Below, one piece after another: positions 1 through 9,776 of a stretch of DNA of 64,000 bases; the first letter of the stretch is position 1; the number at the start of each line of letters is the position of its first letter. Source of the DNA: Proteobacteria bacterium SG_bin6 (lineage in GTDB: Bacteria > Pseudomonadota > Alphaproteobacteria > Sphingomonadales > Sphingomonadaceae). The notes beneath the pieces were generated by a model. That model ran no database searches. It was given only the letters and a program-made list of their open reading frames with translations, and was not told the DNA's origin. The translations under genes and the position numbers were made by a program. The DNA lies in the NCBI GenBank assembly GCA_002083435.1, contig LWDJ01000004.1:113473-177472 (forward strand), read 5' to 3'.

Positions 1-2940
1 TTCTGGCCCGGCGCGACCGCGCGCGAGATGCAGGACCAGGTCGCCGACCGGCTGGAAAAGCGCCTGCAGGAGCTGCGTTATTATGACCGGGTCGAAACCC
101 AGGCGCGGCCCGGCCAGGTGAATATGACCGTGGGGTTTCGCGATACCACCCCGCCCCAGGCCGTGCCCGACGAATTCTATCAGGTCCGCAAGAAGCTGAG
201 CGACGAGGCCGCCAACCTGCCGCGCGGCGTGATTGGGCCGTTCTTCAACGATGAATATTCGGACGTCTATTTCGCACTGTTCGCGCTCCAGGCGCAGGGA
301 ATGCCGCAGCGCCGGCTCGTCGCCCAGGCGGAGACGCTGCGCGAACGGCTGCTCAAAGTGCCGGGCGTCAAGAAGGTCAACATCATCGGCGAGCAGAAGC
401 AGCGCGTGTTCATCGAGCTGCCCTCGCGCCGGCTTGCGACGCTTGGCATCGGCCCCGACGCGATCCTGAACGCCGTTACCCAGCAGAACCAGCTCCAGCA
501 GAGCGGCGAGGTGCAAACCGCCGCGCAAAGCATCCAGCTGAGGTTAACCGGCCAGTTCGACGATCTCGACACGATCCGCGCGACCCCGATCGCTGCGCAA
601 GGCCGCTCGTTCCGGCTGGGCGACATCGCCGAGGTCAAGCGCGGCTATGAAGACCCGCCGACCTATCTTGTCCGCCACCAGGGCACGCCCGCGCTGATGC
701 TCGGTGTGATCATGCGCGAACGGTATAACGGCACCAAGCTCGGCGGCGCACTGGAGCAGGAGCTGCGTGGGCTGCGCGCCGAACTGCCGCTCGGCATTAC
801 CCTCACCCAGATCTCCGACCAGGCGCGCAACATCGCCGAGGCTTATGACGAGTTCATGCTGAAATTCGCGGTCGCGCTCGGCGTGGTGATGGTGGTGAGC
901 CTGATCGCGCTCGGCTTCCGCGTCGGGCTGGTCGTTGCCGCCGCTGTACCGGTAACGCTCGCCTGCGTGTTCGTGATCATGCTGGCGACCGGGCGCGACT
1001 TCGATCGCATCACCCTGGGGGCGCTGATCTTGTCGCTCGGGTTGCTGGTGGATGACGCGATCATCGCGATCGAAATGATGGTCGTGAAAATGGAGGAGGG
1101 CCTCAGCCGCATCGAGGCCGCGACCTATGCCTGGGGCGCGACCGCGGCGCCAATGCTCGCCGGCACGCTGGTGACGATCATCGGCTTCGTCCCCGTCGGC
1201 TTCGCGCAATCGAGCGCGGGCGAATATGCCGGCAACATCTTCTGGATCGTCGGCTTCGCGCTGATCGTGTCATGGCTCGTCGCGGTCTATTTCACGCCCT
1301 ATCTCGGGGTGAAGATGCTGCCGGCGATCAAGCCGGTCGAAGGCGGGCATGACGCCATCTATGCGACGCCGCGCTACCAGCGGCTGCGGCGCTGGATCGC
1401 GGCCTGTGTCCAGGATCGCGGGCGGGTGGTGCTCGCGACGCTCATCGCGTTCCTGCTGGCGGGCGTCGGCATGGCGGTCGCGGTGCCCAAGCAATTCTTT
1501 CCCTCGTCGGACCGGCCCGAGCTGCTGGTCGAAGTGAGCCTGCCCAAGGGGTCGAGCATCGACGCGACCCGCGCGCAAGTGGAGGTGATCGAGCGTGACC
1601 TGCGCGCGCGGCCCGAAGCGCGCTTCGTCGATAGCTATATCGGCGCCGGTGCTCCGCGCTTCTTCCTGGCGCTCAACCCGGAGCTGCCCGATCCCAGTTT
1701 CGCCAAGCTGATCGTCCAGACGCCCGACGCGGCAGCGCGCCTCCGGCTGCAACGCTATGTCCAGGCGCACGCGGCGGCGGGGGCCTATCCGGCGGCGCGG
1801 GTGCGAGCGCTGGGGCTGTTGTTCGGCCCGCCCGTGCCCTTCCCCGTAACCTTTCGCGTCTCTGGTCCCGATCCGCGGCAACTGCGCGTGATCGCCGAGC
1901 AGGTGGCGCAAGTGATGCGCGCCAACCCCGATGTGCGCGACGTGAATTTCGATTGGGGCGAGCGCGCGCCGACGATGCGGCTGGTGTTCGATCAAGAGCG
2001 GCTGCGCCAGCTCGGGCTCGACCCGGCGAGCGTCGGGCGGCAACTTGGCGGCCTGATCTCGGGCGCCACCGTCGCGCAGCTGCGCACCGGGAACCGCACC
2101 GCCGACATTGTCGTCCGCCTGCCCGCCGATGAACGCCGCGCCCCGCAAGCGCTGGGCGATATCGTGATCGGCGGCGCTGGCGGCGCGGCCGTGCCGCTCT
2201 CTTCGATCGCGCGACTGGTGCCCGATTATGAAGACCCGCTGCTGCTCCGCCGCGACCGGGTGCCGACGATGACGGTGCGCGCCGATATACGCGAGGGCGT
2301 CCAGCCGCCCGACGTCAGTACCGCGCTCGAACGCCGGCTGGCATCGATCAAGGCCAAGCTCGGCATTGGCTATGCGATCACGACAGGCGGCTCGATCGAG
2401 GAGTCGGGCAAGGCCAATGCCGCGCTCGCGCCGATCTTCCCGATCATGGTCGGGCTGATGCTGCTCGTGATCATGCTCCAGACGCGCTCGTTCCGCATGA
2501 CCTTCCTGGTGTTCGCGACCGCGCCGCTGGGGCTGGTCGGCGCGGTGCCGGCGCTGCTGCTCACCGGCAACCCGTTCGGCTTCAACGCGATCCTGGGGCT
2601 GATCGGGCTTGCAGGGATCCTGATGCGCAACACCCTGATCCTGGTCGATCAAATCGACATCGAGGTCGCGCGCGGGCTCGGCAAGCGCGAGGCGGTGGTG
2701 GAGGCGACGGTGCGCCGTGCGCGTCCGGTGATCCTAACGGCGCTCGCCGCGGTGCTCGCCTTCCTGCCGCTCACCTTCTCCAGCTTCTGGGGGCCGCTGG
2801 CGGTGGTGCTGATCGGCGGCACGTTGATGGGCACCGCGCTCACCCTGTTCTTCCTGCCGGCGCTCTACGCGCTATGGCAGCGGCTGCCGCGCGCAGAGGC
2901 CGCATCGGCGCCCGCGCGACCGATGCCGGTGGCGGGTTAA
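1..2940 (+). CDS. RND family efflux pump permease subunit (5' truncated by window edge)
   Basis: Inner-membrane proton-driven drug/metabolite exporter of the AcrB/MexB (HAE) class, normally working with a periplasmic adaptor and an outer-membrane channel. The frame is open from base 1 (reads FWPGATAREMQDQV), so the first methionine at 28 is internal and the first transmembrane helix plus roughly 50-60 residues lie outside the window. Visible are the porter domain, the TM2-TM6 block with the LVDDAIIAIEMM segment carrying the acidic proton-relay pair, a second porter half, and the TM8-TM12 block near the C-terminus (GILMRNTLILVDQ). The protein ends at residue 979 of the visible frame. The partner adaptor is presumably upstream. 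The nearby MacA/MacB/NodT genes on the other strand are a separate pump. Substrate cannot be deduced. Confidence 0.93.
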   Translation, partial: FWPGATAREMQDQVADRLEKRLQELRYYDRVETQARPGQVNMTVGFRDTTPPQAVPDEFYQVRKKLSDEAANLPRGVIGPFFNDEYSDVYFALFALQAQGMPQRRLVAQAETLRERLLKVPGVKKVNIIGEQKQRVFIELPSRRLATLGIGPDAILNAVTQQNQLQQSGEVQTAAQSIQLRLTGQFDDLDTIRATPIAAQGRSFRLGDIAEVKRGYEDPPTYLVRHQGTPALMLGVIMRERYNGTKLGGALEQELRGLRAELPLGITLTQISDQARNIAEAYDEFMLKFAVALGVVMVVSLIALGFRVGLVVAAAVPVTLACVFVIMLATGRDFDRITLGALILSLGLLVDDAIIAIEMMVVKMEEGLSRIEAATYAWGATAAPMLAGTLVTIIGFVPVGFAQSSAGEYAGNIFWIVGFALIVSWLVAVYFTPYLGVKMLPAIKPVEGGHDAIYATPRYQRLRRWIAACVQDRGRVVLATLIAFLLAGVGMAVAVPKQFFPSSDRPELLVEVSLPKGSSIDATRAQVEVIERDLRARPEARFVDSYIGAGAPRFFLALNPELPDPSFAKLIVQTPDAAARLRLQRYVQAHAAAGAYPAARVRALGLLFGPPVPFPVTFRVSGPDPRQLRVIAEQVAQVMRANPDVRDVNFDWGERAPTMRLVFDQERLRQLGLDPASVGRQLGGLISGATVAQLRTGNRTADIVVRLPADERRAPQALGDIVIGGAGGAAVPLSSIARLVPDYEDPLLLRRDRVPTMTVRADIREGVQPPDVSTALERRLASIKAKLGIGYAITTGGSIEESGKANAALAPIFPIMVGLMLLVIMLQTRSFRMTFLVFATAPLGLVGAVPALLLTGNPFGFNAILGLIGLAGILMRNTLILVDQIDIEVARGLGKREAVVEATVRRARPVILTALAAVLAFLPLTFSSFWGPLAVVLIGGTLMGTALTLFFLPALYALWQRLPRAEAASAPARPMPVAG

Positions 2941-3068
2941 GCCGCGCGCTCGGACAACGAAGGGAGCAATTCGCACGAAACTTAACATAGGTGATTGCGC
3001 AGCGCCGCAAACTAAGCGCGGAAGGACGCCACGGGCGGGGGCGCGTGGCTACAGGACTGATCGCCGGG

Positions 3069-5714
3069 ATGCAGCAACCTCAATTCGACGACGCGACACC
3101 GCGCGTCGTCGCGCCGGCGCTCCCGGCATTCCTGGCGGGCGGCGGGACGTGCGGCGCGCTGATCGCCGCGCACGATTGGTCGGCGAGCCCGATCGGGGCG
3201 ATCGAGCATTGGCCGCAGAGCCTGCGCATCACGACCGCGATGATGCTGCGCTCCACCGTTCCGATGGTCCTGTTGTGGGGCGAAGCCGGGATCATGCTCT
3301 ATAATGATGGCTATGCGGCGATCGCCGGTGGCCGTCACCCTGCCCTGCTCGGCGCGCCCGTACGCGCGGGCTGGCCCGAAGTCGCCGATTTCAACGATCA
3401 TGTGATGCGGGTCGGCCTTGCCGGGGGAACGCTCGCCTATCGCGATCACGCGCTGACGCTCTACCGACACGGCCCGCCAGAGGCGGTGTGGTTCGATCTC
3501 GATTATTCGCCCATCCTAGGCGACGATGGCGAACCCGGCGGCGTCATCTGTATTCTCGCCGAAACCAGCGATCGCCACCACGCCAACACAGCCCGCGCGG
3601 AAAGCGAGGCGCGGCTACAGGCGATGGTCAATTCGATCGACCAGATGATCTGGTCCACCCAACCCGACGGCTTCCACGATTACTTCAACGATCGCTGGTA
3701 CGAATATACCGGTGTCCCCTATGGCTCGACCGATGGCGAGGGCTGGAACGACATGTTCCACCCCGAGGATCGGGAACGCGCCTGGGCGGTGTGGCGCCAC
3801 AGCCTGGAGACGGGCCAGCCCTATCATATCGAATATCGGCTGCGGCATCGTTCAGGCCAGTATCGCTGGGTGATCGGCCGCGCGCAGCCGGTACGCGACG
3901 CGAACGGCGCGATCACGCGCTGGTATGGCACCTGCACGGATATCGACGATTTGAAGCGCGCCGAAGCGGCGCTGAAGCAGGAGACGCGCTCGCTCGAAAC
4001 GCTCAACCGTACCGGCGCGGCGCTGGCAGCCGAGCTTGACGTCGATCGCCTCGTCCAGGCGGTGGTCGATGCCGGTACCGAACTGACCGGCGCGGCGCAT
4101 GGCGCGTTCTTTTACCGTGCGGCCGAGGGGCCGTACATGCTGTACGCACTGTCAGGCGCCACGCCCGAGGCGTTCGCTGACTTCCCGATGCCACGCCCCA
4201 CCGGGCTGTTCGAGCCCACCTTCAGCGGCAAGGCGCTGGTGCGCTGCGACGATGTCCTTACGCACCAAGCCTATGGCCACAACGCCCCACATCGCGGGAT
4301 GCCGCCTGGGCATTTGCCGGTGCGGAGCTATCTGGCGGTGCCCGTCGTGTCGCGCGGCGGTCAAGTGATCGGCGCGATGCTGTTCGGCCATCCCGAGCCC
4401 GGCCGCTTCGGCATTCGCGACGAGACCTTGCTACTGGGCCTAGCCGGCCAGGCGGCGATCGCGATCGACAATGCCCGGCTGTTCCAGCAGGTGCAGCTCG
4501 CAAATGAGACGCTGGAAAGCCGGGTGATCGAGGAAGTCACCGAGCGCGCCCGCGCCGAGGAAGCGCTACGCCAAGCGCAGAAGATGGAAGCGGTGGGGCA
4601 GCTCACCGGCGGGATCGCCCATGATTTCAACAATCTGCTGACGGTGATCGTCGGCAATATCGAACTGGCGCTCCGAGCGCTCGACGGCGTTGGTGGTGAG
4701 CCGCGCGCGCGGCGGGTACTCGAAAGCGCCCGCAAGGGTGCGGACCGCGCCGCGACGCTGACCCAGCGGCTGCTCGCCTTCAGCCGTCGCCAGCCGCTCG
4801 CGCCCAAGCCGATCGATGTCGACAAGCTCGTGCTCGGCATGTCGGACCTGCTTAATCGGTCCTTGGGCGAGACGGTGCAGCTGGAAATCGTCACCTCGCC
4901 CGGGCTGTGGCGGGTCGAGGTCGATCCCAACCAGCTCGAGTCGGCGATCCTGAACCTGGCGGTCAACGCGCGTGACGCGATGCCCGGCGGCGGGCGACTG
5001 ACGATCGAGACCGCCAATGCCCGTCTCGACGAGGCCTATGTCGCCAACCATGCAGAGGTTGCCGCCGGGCATTATGTCGTCCTCGCCGTCACCGATACCG
5101 GCACCGGGATGCCGCGGGAGCTGATCGCCAAGGCGTTCGAGCCCTTCTTCACCACCAAGGAAGTCGGAAAAGGCACCGGGCTTGGCCTGTCGATGGTCTA
5201 TGGCTTCGTCAAGCAATCGGGCGGGCATGTGAAAATCTATTCCGAGGAAGGTCATGGCACGACCGTAAAAATCTACCTGCCGCGCCTGCTGGGCGAAGCG
5301 GTGGCATTCGAGGAGACGGCGCACGCCGGGCTGGAGACCAGCCTTTATGCCGAGACGATTCTGGTCGCCGAGGACGACGACGATGTGCGCGCCTATACCG
5401 CCGAATGCCTGCGCGACCTGGGATATAAAGTGCTGGAAGCGCATGATGGACCGGCAGCTCTGCGACTGCTCGAGCGCCAGGGGCAAGTGGTCGACCTGTT
5501 GTTCACCGATGTGGTGATGCCGGGCATGTCAGGGCGCGAGCTCGCCGACGCGGCGCGGGTGCGCCAGCCTGGGCTGAAGCTGCTCTTCACCTCCGGCTAT
5601 ACCCGCAACGCGATCGTTCATGCCGGCCGGCTTGATCATGGGGTGGAAATGATCGCCAAGCCCTTCACCTACCAGGCGCTGGCGCAGAAGGTGCGCGACG
5701 TGCTCGATGGGTGA
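3069..5714 (+). CDS. Hybrid sensor histidine kinase (PAS-PAS-GAF-HisKA-HATPase-REC)
   Basis: A soluble multidomain sensor kinase of about 881 residues; no transmembrane segment is visible. Domain order, numbering from the ATG at 3069: PAS-like region ~40-150, PAS/PAC ~180-300 ending in the usual WYGTCTDIDDLKRAE, GAF ~315-475, a coiled linker, HisKA with GGIAHDFNNLL (phospho-His ~518), HATPase_c with an N-box at NLAVNARDAMPGG and a G-box at GKGTGLGLSMVYGF, then a receiver domain with the phospho-acceptor Asp in LLFTDVVMPG (~814). The HDFNNLL H-box is the type found in hybrid kinases that phosphorylate their own receiver. A GTG at 2991 would add 26 residues without homology-like character, so the ATG at 3069 is preferred. 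No separate response regulator is adjacent, so the output partner and signal are unknown. Confidence 0.93.
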   Translation: MQQPQFDDATPRVVAPALPAFLAGGGTCGALIAAHDWSASPIGAIEHWPQSLRITTAMMLRSTVPMVLLWGEAGIMLYNDGYAAIAGGRHPALLGAPVRAGWPEVADFNDHVMRVGLAGGTLAYRDHALTLYRHGPPEAVWFDLDYSPILGDDGEPGGVICILAETSDRHHANTARAESEARLQAMVNSIDQMIWSTQPDGFHDYFNDRWYEYTGVPYGSTDGEGWNDMFHPEDRERAWAVWRHSLETGQPYHIEYRLRHRSGQYRWVIGRAQPVRDANGAITRWYGTCTDIDDLKRAEAALKQETRSLETLNRTGAALAAELDVDRLVQAVVDAGTELTGAAHGAFFYRAAEGPYMLYALSGATPEAFADFPMPRPTGLFEPTFSGKALVRCDDVLTHQAYGHNAPHRGMPPGHLPVRSYLAVPVVSRGGQVIGAMLFGHPEPGRFGIRDETLLLGLAGQAAIAIDNARLFQQVQLANETLESRVIEEVTERARAEEALRQAQKMEAVGQLTGGIAHDFNNLLTVIVGNIELALRALDGVGGEPRARRVLESARKGADRAATLTQRLLAFSRRQPLAPKPIDVDKLVLGMSDLLNRSLGETVQLEIVTSPGLWRVEVDPNQLESAILNLAVNARDAMPGGGRLTIETANARLDEAYVANHAEVAAGHYVVLAVTDTGTGMPRELIAKAFEPFFTTKEVGKGTGLGLSMVYGFVKQSGGHVKIYSEEGHGTTVKIYLPRLLGEAVAFEETAHAGLETSLYAETILVAEDDDDVRAYTAECLRDLGYKVLEAHDGPAALRLLERQGQVVDLLFTDVVMPGMSGRELADAARVRQPGLKLLFTSGYTRNAIVHAGRLDHGVEMIAKPFTYQALAQKVRDVLDG

Positions 5715-5910
5715 ACGGCATCCACAGTTTCCCGTGCTCCGCGAAGGCCGAGGTTCGGCGGCGACCCCGACCGCAGGGGTGAGCTACCACCGACTCTAGA
5801 CGTGACGCTGATCCCCGGCCCTCGCCGGCAAAGCAGTGGCATATCCACGCGGACAAAACGGCACCCTTTGCCAGCTTCGGACGTTTTCGCCCCAGCAACG
5901 GGGACGATCC

Positions 5911-7767
5911 ATGGCCGACCAACCGTACCGCCCGCGCCTTTCGGTGATCGTACCAAGCTATGATCAGGCGGCGTTCCTTCCCCGAGCGCTCTCGAGCCTC
6001 GTCGCGCAGGATTTCAGCGATTGGGAAGCGATCGCGGTCGATGACGGCTCGACCGACGAGACTCCGGCGTTACTCGTCGCCTGGGCGCGGACCGAGTCGC
6101 GGCTGAAGCTCATCCGCCATCCGAGTAACCTTGGCCTGGGCGCCGCGCTCAACGCCGGGTTGCGCGCGGCACAGGGTGACCTCATCGCCTACCTTCCGAG
6201 CGACGACCACTATTTCGGCGGCCACCTGACAAGCCTGATCGGCGCGCTTGAAGCCGCCCCGCACACACGGCTGGCGGTGAGCGGCTTGCGTCACCATTAC
6301 AGTAAAGGGGTTACGGGGCGCATTGAAGGCGAACCGATCCAGCTCGTCCAGGCCCTACACCGCGCCGGTCCTGAACGCTGGGTGGAGCGCGCAGAACTTA
6401 CCACCGACGATCTCGATGCGATGTTCTGGGATCAATTCGGGCCGCCCGTGGAAAGCGGGCAGATTACCGCCGAGTGGGTCGATCACCCGCTGCAGCGCCA
6501 TAAGGCGATCCGCAGCCCCGATGGTGGCGTGAACCCATATCGACAACGCTATCGCGTCCGCGAGCCACTTAACTTCCACAGCACCACCGGGCTGGCGATC
6601 GACGAGCACGCGCGCTTCGCTCCCTTCCGCGCGACAACCTATCCCCGCGCCAAGGACGGGCTCAAAATCCTGCTCGTCGGCGAACTCGCCTATAATCCCG
6701 AGCGGGTGCTCGCGCTCGCCGAACGCGGCCACAGGCTGTTCGGCCTATGGACCGACACGCCCTGCTGGTTCAACTGGGTTGGCCCGCAGCCCTTCGGGCA
6801 TGTCGAGGATCTGCCGGCGGATGACTGGCAGAACGCGCTTCGCCGGGTGCGGCCGGACGTGATCTACGCGCTGCTCAACTGGCAGACGATAGCCTTCGCC
6901 CACCGGATCCTCCGCGATAATCCGGGCGTGCCGTTCGTCTGGCATTTCAAGGAAGGCCCGTTCATCGCCATAGAAAAGGGCCTCTGGCCCAAGCTGCTCG
7001 ACCTTTATCTGGAGGCGGACGGCCGTGTCTATTCAAGCGGCGAGATGCGGGACTGGTTCGCGCTCGCCGACCCGCGCCTAGCGGGCGACGCGCCCGAACT
7101 GGTGCTCGACGGCGACCTGCCCAAAGCCGATGTGCTGCGGGAAGCGCCCACCCCGCGCCTCTCCGATGCCGACGGAGAGATTCACACCGTTGTCCCCGGG
7201 CGGCCGATCGGGCTCCACCCCGAAACCGTGGCCGAACTCGCCGCGAACGGGGTGCATCTCCATTTCTATGGCGATTTCATCCACGATATGTGGCGCGCCT
7301 GGATCGCGCGAACCCAAAGCCTTGTCGGACGCTTCCTCCACATCCATTCGACCGTCCACCAGGAGCAATGGGTCGAGGAATTTTCGCGCTACGATGCCGG
7401 GTGGCTGCACTTCTTTCAGTCGAAGAACCAAGGCGACCTGCGCCGCGCCGATTGGGACGATCTGAACCTACCCGCGCGGATGGCGACGCTTGGGGTGTGC
7501 GGGCTGCCAATGCTGCAGCGAGACAATAGCGGACACATCGTCGCTACCCAGACCCTCGCGCGCGAGCGGGGATTAGGCTTCTTTTTCCAGGATATGGCCG
7601 GCCTCGCCGGGCAGCTACGCGACCGGCGCGCGGTCGATGCGGTACGCGGCAACGTCTGGGCGCAGCGGCGTGACTTCACTTTTGACGCTCAGGCCGATGC
7701 GCTGGTCGCGCTGCTCCGCGCCGCGATCCGGGCGCGCGCTGCGCGAGTTAAGGTCGCTGCCGAATGA
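5911..7767 (+). CDS. Two-domain glycosyltransferase: GT2 (GT-A) N-terminus fused to a GT-B-like C-terminus
   Basis: About 618 residues. Residues ~6-110 are a family-2 glycosyltransferase nucleotide-sugar fold (LSVIVPSYDQAAFLPRALSS, VDDGSTDET, and an acidic metal-binding-type motif at PSDDHYF). From ~250 on the sequence restarts as a Rossmann-like segment (LKILLVGELAYNPERVLALA), with a later stretch including GLHPETV and GDLRRADWDDLNLPARM that resembles the C-terminal part of family-1/4 GT-B enzymes. The start was chosen at 5911 because GGGGACG lies just upstream and the conserved fold begins six codons later. The 3' end overlaps the next glycosyltransferase by ATGA, so both are probably translated together. 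Likely role: assembly of a surface polysaccharide or glycoconjugate. Acceptor and donor are unknown. Confidence 0.85.
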   Translation: MADQPYRPRLSVIVPSYDQAAFLPRALSSLVAQDFSDWEAIAVDDGSTDETPALLVAWARTESRLKLIRHPSNLGLGAALNAGLRAAQGDLIAYLPSDDHYFGGHLTSLIGALEAAPHTRLAVSGLRHHYSKGVTGRIEGEPIQLVQALHRAGPERWVERAELTTDDLDAMFWDQFGPPVESGQITAEWVDHPLQRHKAIRSPDGGVNPYRQRYRVREPLNFHSTTGLAIDEHARFAPFRATTYPRAKDGLKILLVGELAYNPERVLALAERGHRLFGLWTDTPCWFNWVGPQPFGHVEDLPADDWQNALRRVRPDVIYALLNWQTIAFAHRILRDNPGVPFVWHFKEGPFIAIEKGLWPKLLDLYLEADGRVYSSGEMRDWFALADPRLAGDAPELVLDGDLPKADVLREAPTPRLSDADGEIHTVVPGRPIGLHPETVAELAANGVHLHFYGDFIHDMWRAWIARTQSLVGRFLHIHSTVHQEQWVEEFSRYDAGWLHFFQSKNQGDLRRADWDDLNLPARMATLGVCGLPMLQRDNSGHIVATQTLARERGLGFFFQDMAGLAGQLRDRRAVDAVRGNVWAQRRDFTFDAQADALVALLRAAIRARAARVKVAAE

Positions 7768-8561
7768 TCGAGGTGCTGATCCCGACTTATCAGCGGCCGA
7801 CCGCGCTCGCCGTGACGCTAACCGCGCTCGCTTTTCAAACCCGCCTGCCGAAGCGGATCATCATCAGCGATCAGAGCGACGTCCCGGTCACCGACGTCCC
7901 CGAAATCGGTGCGATCGTGCTGCTGCTGCGCGCCAAAGGAGTGGTAGTCGAATTCCATCGCAACCGCCCGCGTCGGGGTTTGGCGCATCAGCGCCAGTTC
8001 CTGCTCGATCACGCGCGCGCCAATCAGCTGCTGTTCCTCGACGACGATGTGATCAGCGAGCCCTGGCTGCTCGCGCTGCTCGGTGACCAGCTGGCAAGGG
8101 CCGGCTGCGGCTTTATCGGCAGCGCGGTCATTGGGCTCAGCCATCGGCACGATGTTCGGCCCTGCCAGCAGGCGATCGAGTTTTGGGATGAATCGCCTCG
8201 GCCCGAGCGGATTGCCCCCGATGGACCGGGCTGGGATCGCCACCGGCTACACAATGCCGCCAACCTCTGGCACGTTCAGCAGCGCTTGGCCCCCACACCG
8301 GCGGCCGCACGGCTCTACAAAATCGCCTGGATCGGCGGCTGCGTGCTGTATGACCGCGCGAAGCTGCTGGCCTGCGGGGGGTTCGATTTTTGGCGCGATC
8401 TGCCTGCGGCGCATGCCGGGGAAGACGTCTTCGCGCAGCAGCGGGTGATGGCGCACTTCGGCGGCGCCGGCCTGATCCCCTCGGGCGCCTATCACCTGGA
8501 GCTGGCGACCACGGTTCCCGATCGCGCGTTCGATGTGCCGCATCGGCTGGTGCTGGCGTAG
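7764..8561 (+). CDS. Glycosyltransferase family 2 protein
   Basis: A 265-residue GT2 enzyme beginning at the ATGA overlap with the preceding two-domain glycosyltransferase. The N-terminal IEVLIPTYQRPTALAVTL is the usual start of the GT-A fold. LLFLDDDVISEPWLL carries the DxD-type metal/nucleotide-sugar motif (~residue 92-98). The segment AWIGGCVLYDRAKLLACGGF, followed by GEDVFAQQRV, fits the acceptor-site ED motif near the end of GT2 catalytic domains. No transmembrane helices are evident, so it should be cytosolic or peripheral. It is probably the second enzyme of a two-gene glycan-modifying unit. The gene ends 6 bp before the convergent MacB-like permease gene. Confidence 0.88.
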   Translation: MIEVLIPTYQRPTALAVTLTALAFQTRLPKRIIISDQSDVPVTDVPEIGAIVLLLRAKGVVVEFHRNRPRRGLAHQRQFLLDHARANQLLFLDDDVISEPWLLALLGDQLARAGCGFIGSAVIGLSHRHDVRPCQQAIEFWDESPRPERIAPDGPGWDRHRLHNAANLWHVQQRLAPTPAAARLYKIAWIGGCVLYDRAKLLACGGFDFWRDLPAAHAGEDVFAQQRVMAHFGGAGLIPSGAYHLELATTVPDRAFDVPHRLVLA

Positions 8562-8567
8562 TGCTTG

Positions 8568-9776
8568 CTATTCGTGGCGCAGCGCGTCGATCGGATTGAG
8601 GCTCGCCGCGCGGCGGGCCGGAAAATAGCCGAACACGACACCGATCACCGCCGAAATCACGAACGCGATAATATTGATCCGCGGATCGAACAAATAGCTC
8701 ACCTTCAACAGCGGCGTCAGCCCCAGGATCACCAACTGGGCCAACAACAGGCCGATGATGCCGCCCAGGCACGAAAGCGCGATCGCCTCGACCAGAAACT
8801 GCATCAACACCTCGCGCGCGACCGCGCCGATCGCGAGGCGAATACCGATCTCGCGCGTACGCTCGGTCACCGAGACGAGCATGATGTTCATGATGCCGAT
8901 CCCGCCCACCACCAGGCTGATCGCCGCCACCGCCGACACGATGCCGGTGAGCAACGTCGTCGATTGGGTCAGCGTCTGCTGAATCTGGGTTGTGTCGAAG
9001 ATGAAGAAATCATCGTCCTTGCCGGCAGTGATGTTGCGCCGTTCGCGCAGCAGCGCGGTGATCGATGCCTGCACCTGCGCGGTCGAGTAATCGTCATCGA
9101 CGCCGACCAGCATCACGCGAATGTCGCGATTGCCCGTCAGGCGGCGCTGAACCGCCTTGATCGGCATCACCACCAGATCGTCCTGGTCGGCGCCAAAGCC
9201 CGCCTGCCCCTTACCGATCAGCACGCCGATCACGTCGCAACTGATCCCGGCGATGCGCATCCGCGTCCCCACCGGGTCTTTGTCGCGATAAAGGTTCTTC
9301 TTGACGGTGTTGCCAAGGATGCAAACCGATTTGCCGGCCTTCACCTCGATGTCGCTGAACTCGCGGCCGGCGGCGAGCGGCCAGGGATTCACCCGGAAAA
9401 AGTCGTTGGTGGTGCCATTGATGGTGGTTGACCAGTTGGCACCCTCATAGATGGCGGTACCGGTGGTTTGCGCTTCCTCCGCCACGACGCGGACACCCGC
9501 GATCTGTTTGCGGATCGCGTCCACGTCCTCGATCTTGAAATCGGCTGGACGCGGCCCGCCGCCGCCGCGGCCGAAGCCCTGGCCAGGGCGCACTTGGAGG
9601 ATGTTGTTGCCGAGCGAGGAGATCGACGCCTGCACCGCCTTGGTCGTCGCCTGGCCAAGGGTCACCATCGTCACCACCGCCGCCACGCCGATGATGATGC
9701 CGAGCGTCGTCAGGAACGAGCGCAATTTGTGCCGCGCGATCGACCGCAGCGCGAGGGTGAGCGTGGTCCAGAACAT
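8568..9776 (-). CDS. MacB-like ABC transporter permease (MacB_PCD + FtsX domains)
   Basis: A 402-residue inner-membrane permease. It starts MFWTTLTLALRSIARHKLRS, the conserved amphipathic entry of MacB/LolC-type permeases, followed by TM1 (FLTTLGIIIGVAAVVTMV), a large periplasmic MacB-core domain with a Gly-rich segment (GRGGGGPRP), and three C-terminal helices of the FtsX domain (e.g. LVVGGIGIMNIMLVSVTERT and a final LNPIDALRHE). The TGATG junction with the ATPase gene sets the start at 9776, although the frame stays open upstream. Unlike E. coli MacB, ATPase and permease are separate polypeptides. With the adaptor and NodT channel in the same operon it should form a tripartite exporter for a peptide, lipid or drug substrate. 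Confidence 0.92.
   Translation of the reverse strand: MFWTTLTLALRSIARHKLRSFLTTLGIIIGVAAVVTMVTLGQATTKAVQASISSLGNNILQVRPGQGFGRGGGGPRPADFKIEDVDAIRKQIAGVRVVAEEAQTTGTAIYEGANWSTTINGTTNDFFRVNPWPLAAGREFSDIEVKAGKSVCILGNTVKKNLYRDKDPVGTRMRIAGISCDVIGVLIGKGQAGFGADQDDLVVMPIKAVQRRLTGNRDIRVMLVGVDDDYSTAQVQASITALLRERRNITAGKDDDFFIFDTTQIQQTLTQSTTLLTGIVSAVAAISLVVGGIGIMNIMLVSVTERTREIGIRLAIGAVAREVLMQFLVEAIALSCLGGIIGLLLAQLVILGLTPLLKVSYLFDPRINIIAFVISAVIGVVFGYFPARRAASLNPIDALRHE

Noticed and set aside
1270..2652. Long minus-strand open frame opposite the RND pump gene
   Set aside because: Arg/His/Gln/Asp-rich translation typical of an antisense shadow in high-GC DNA; the plus-strand RND reading has clear family motifs.
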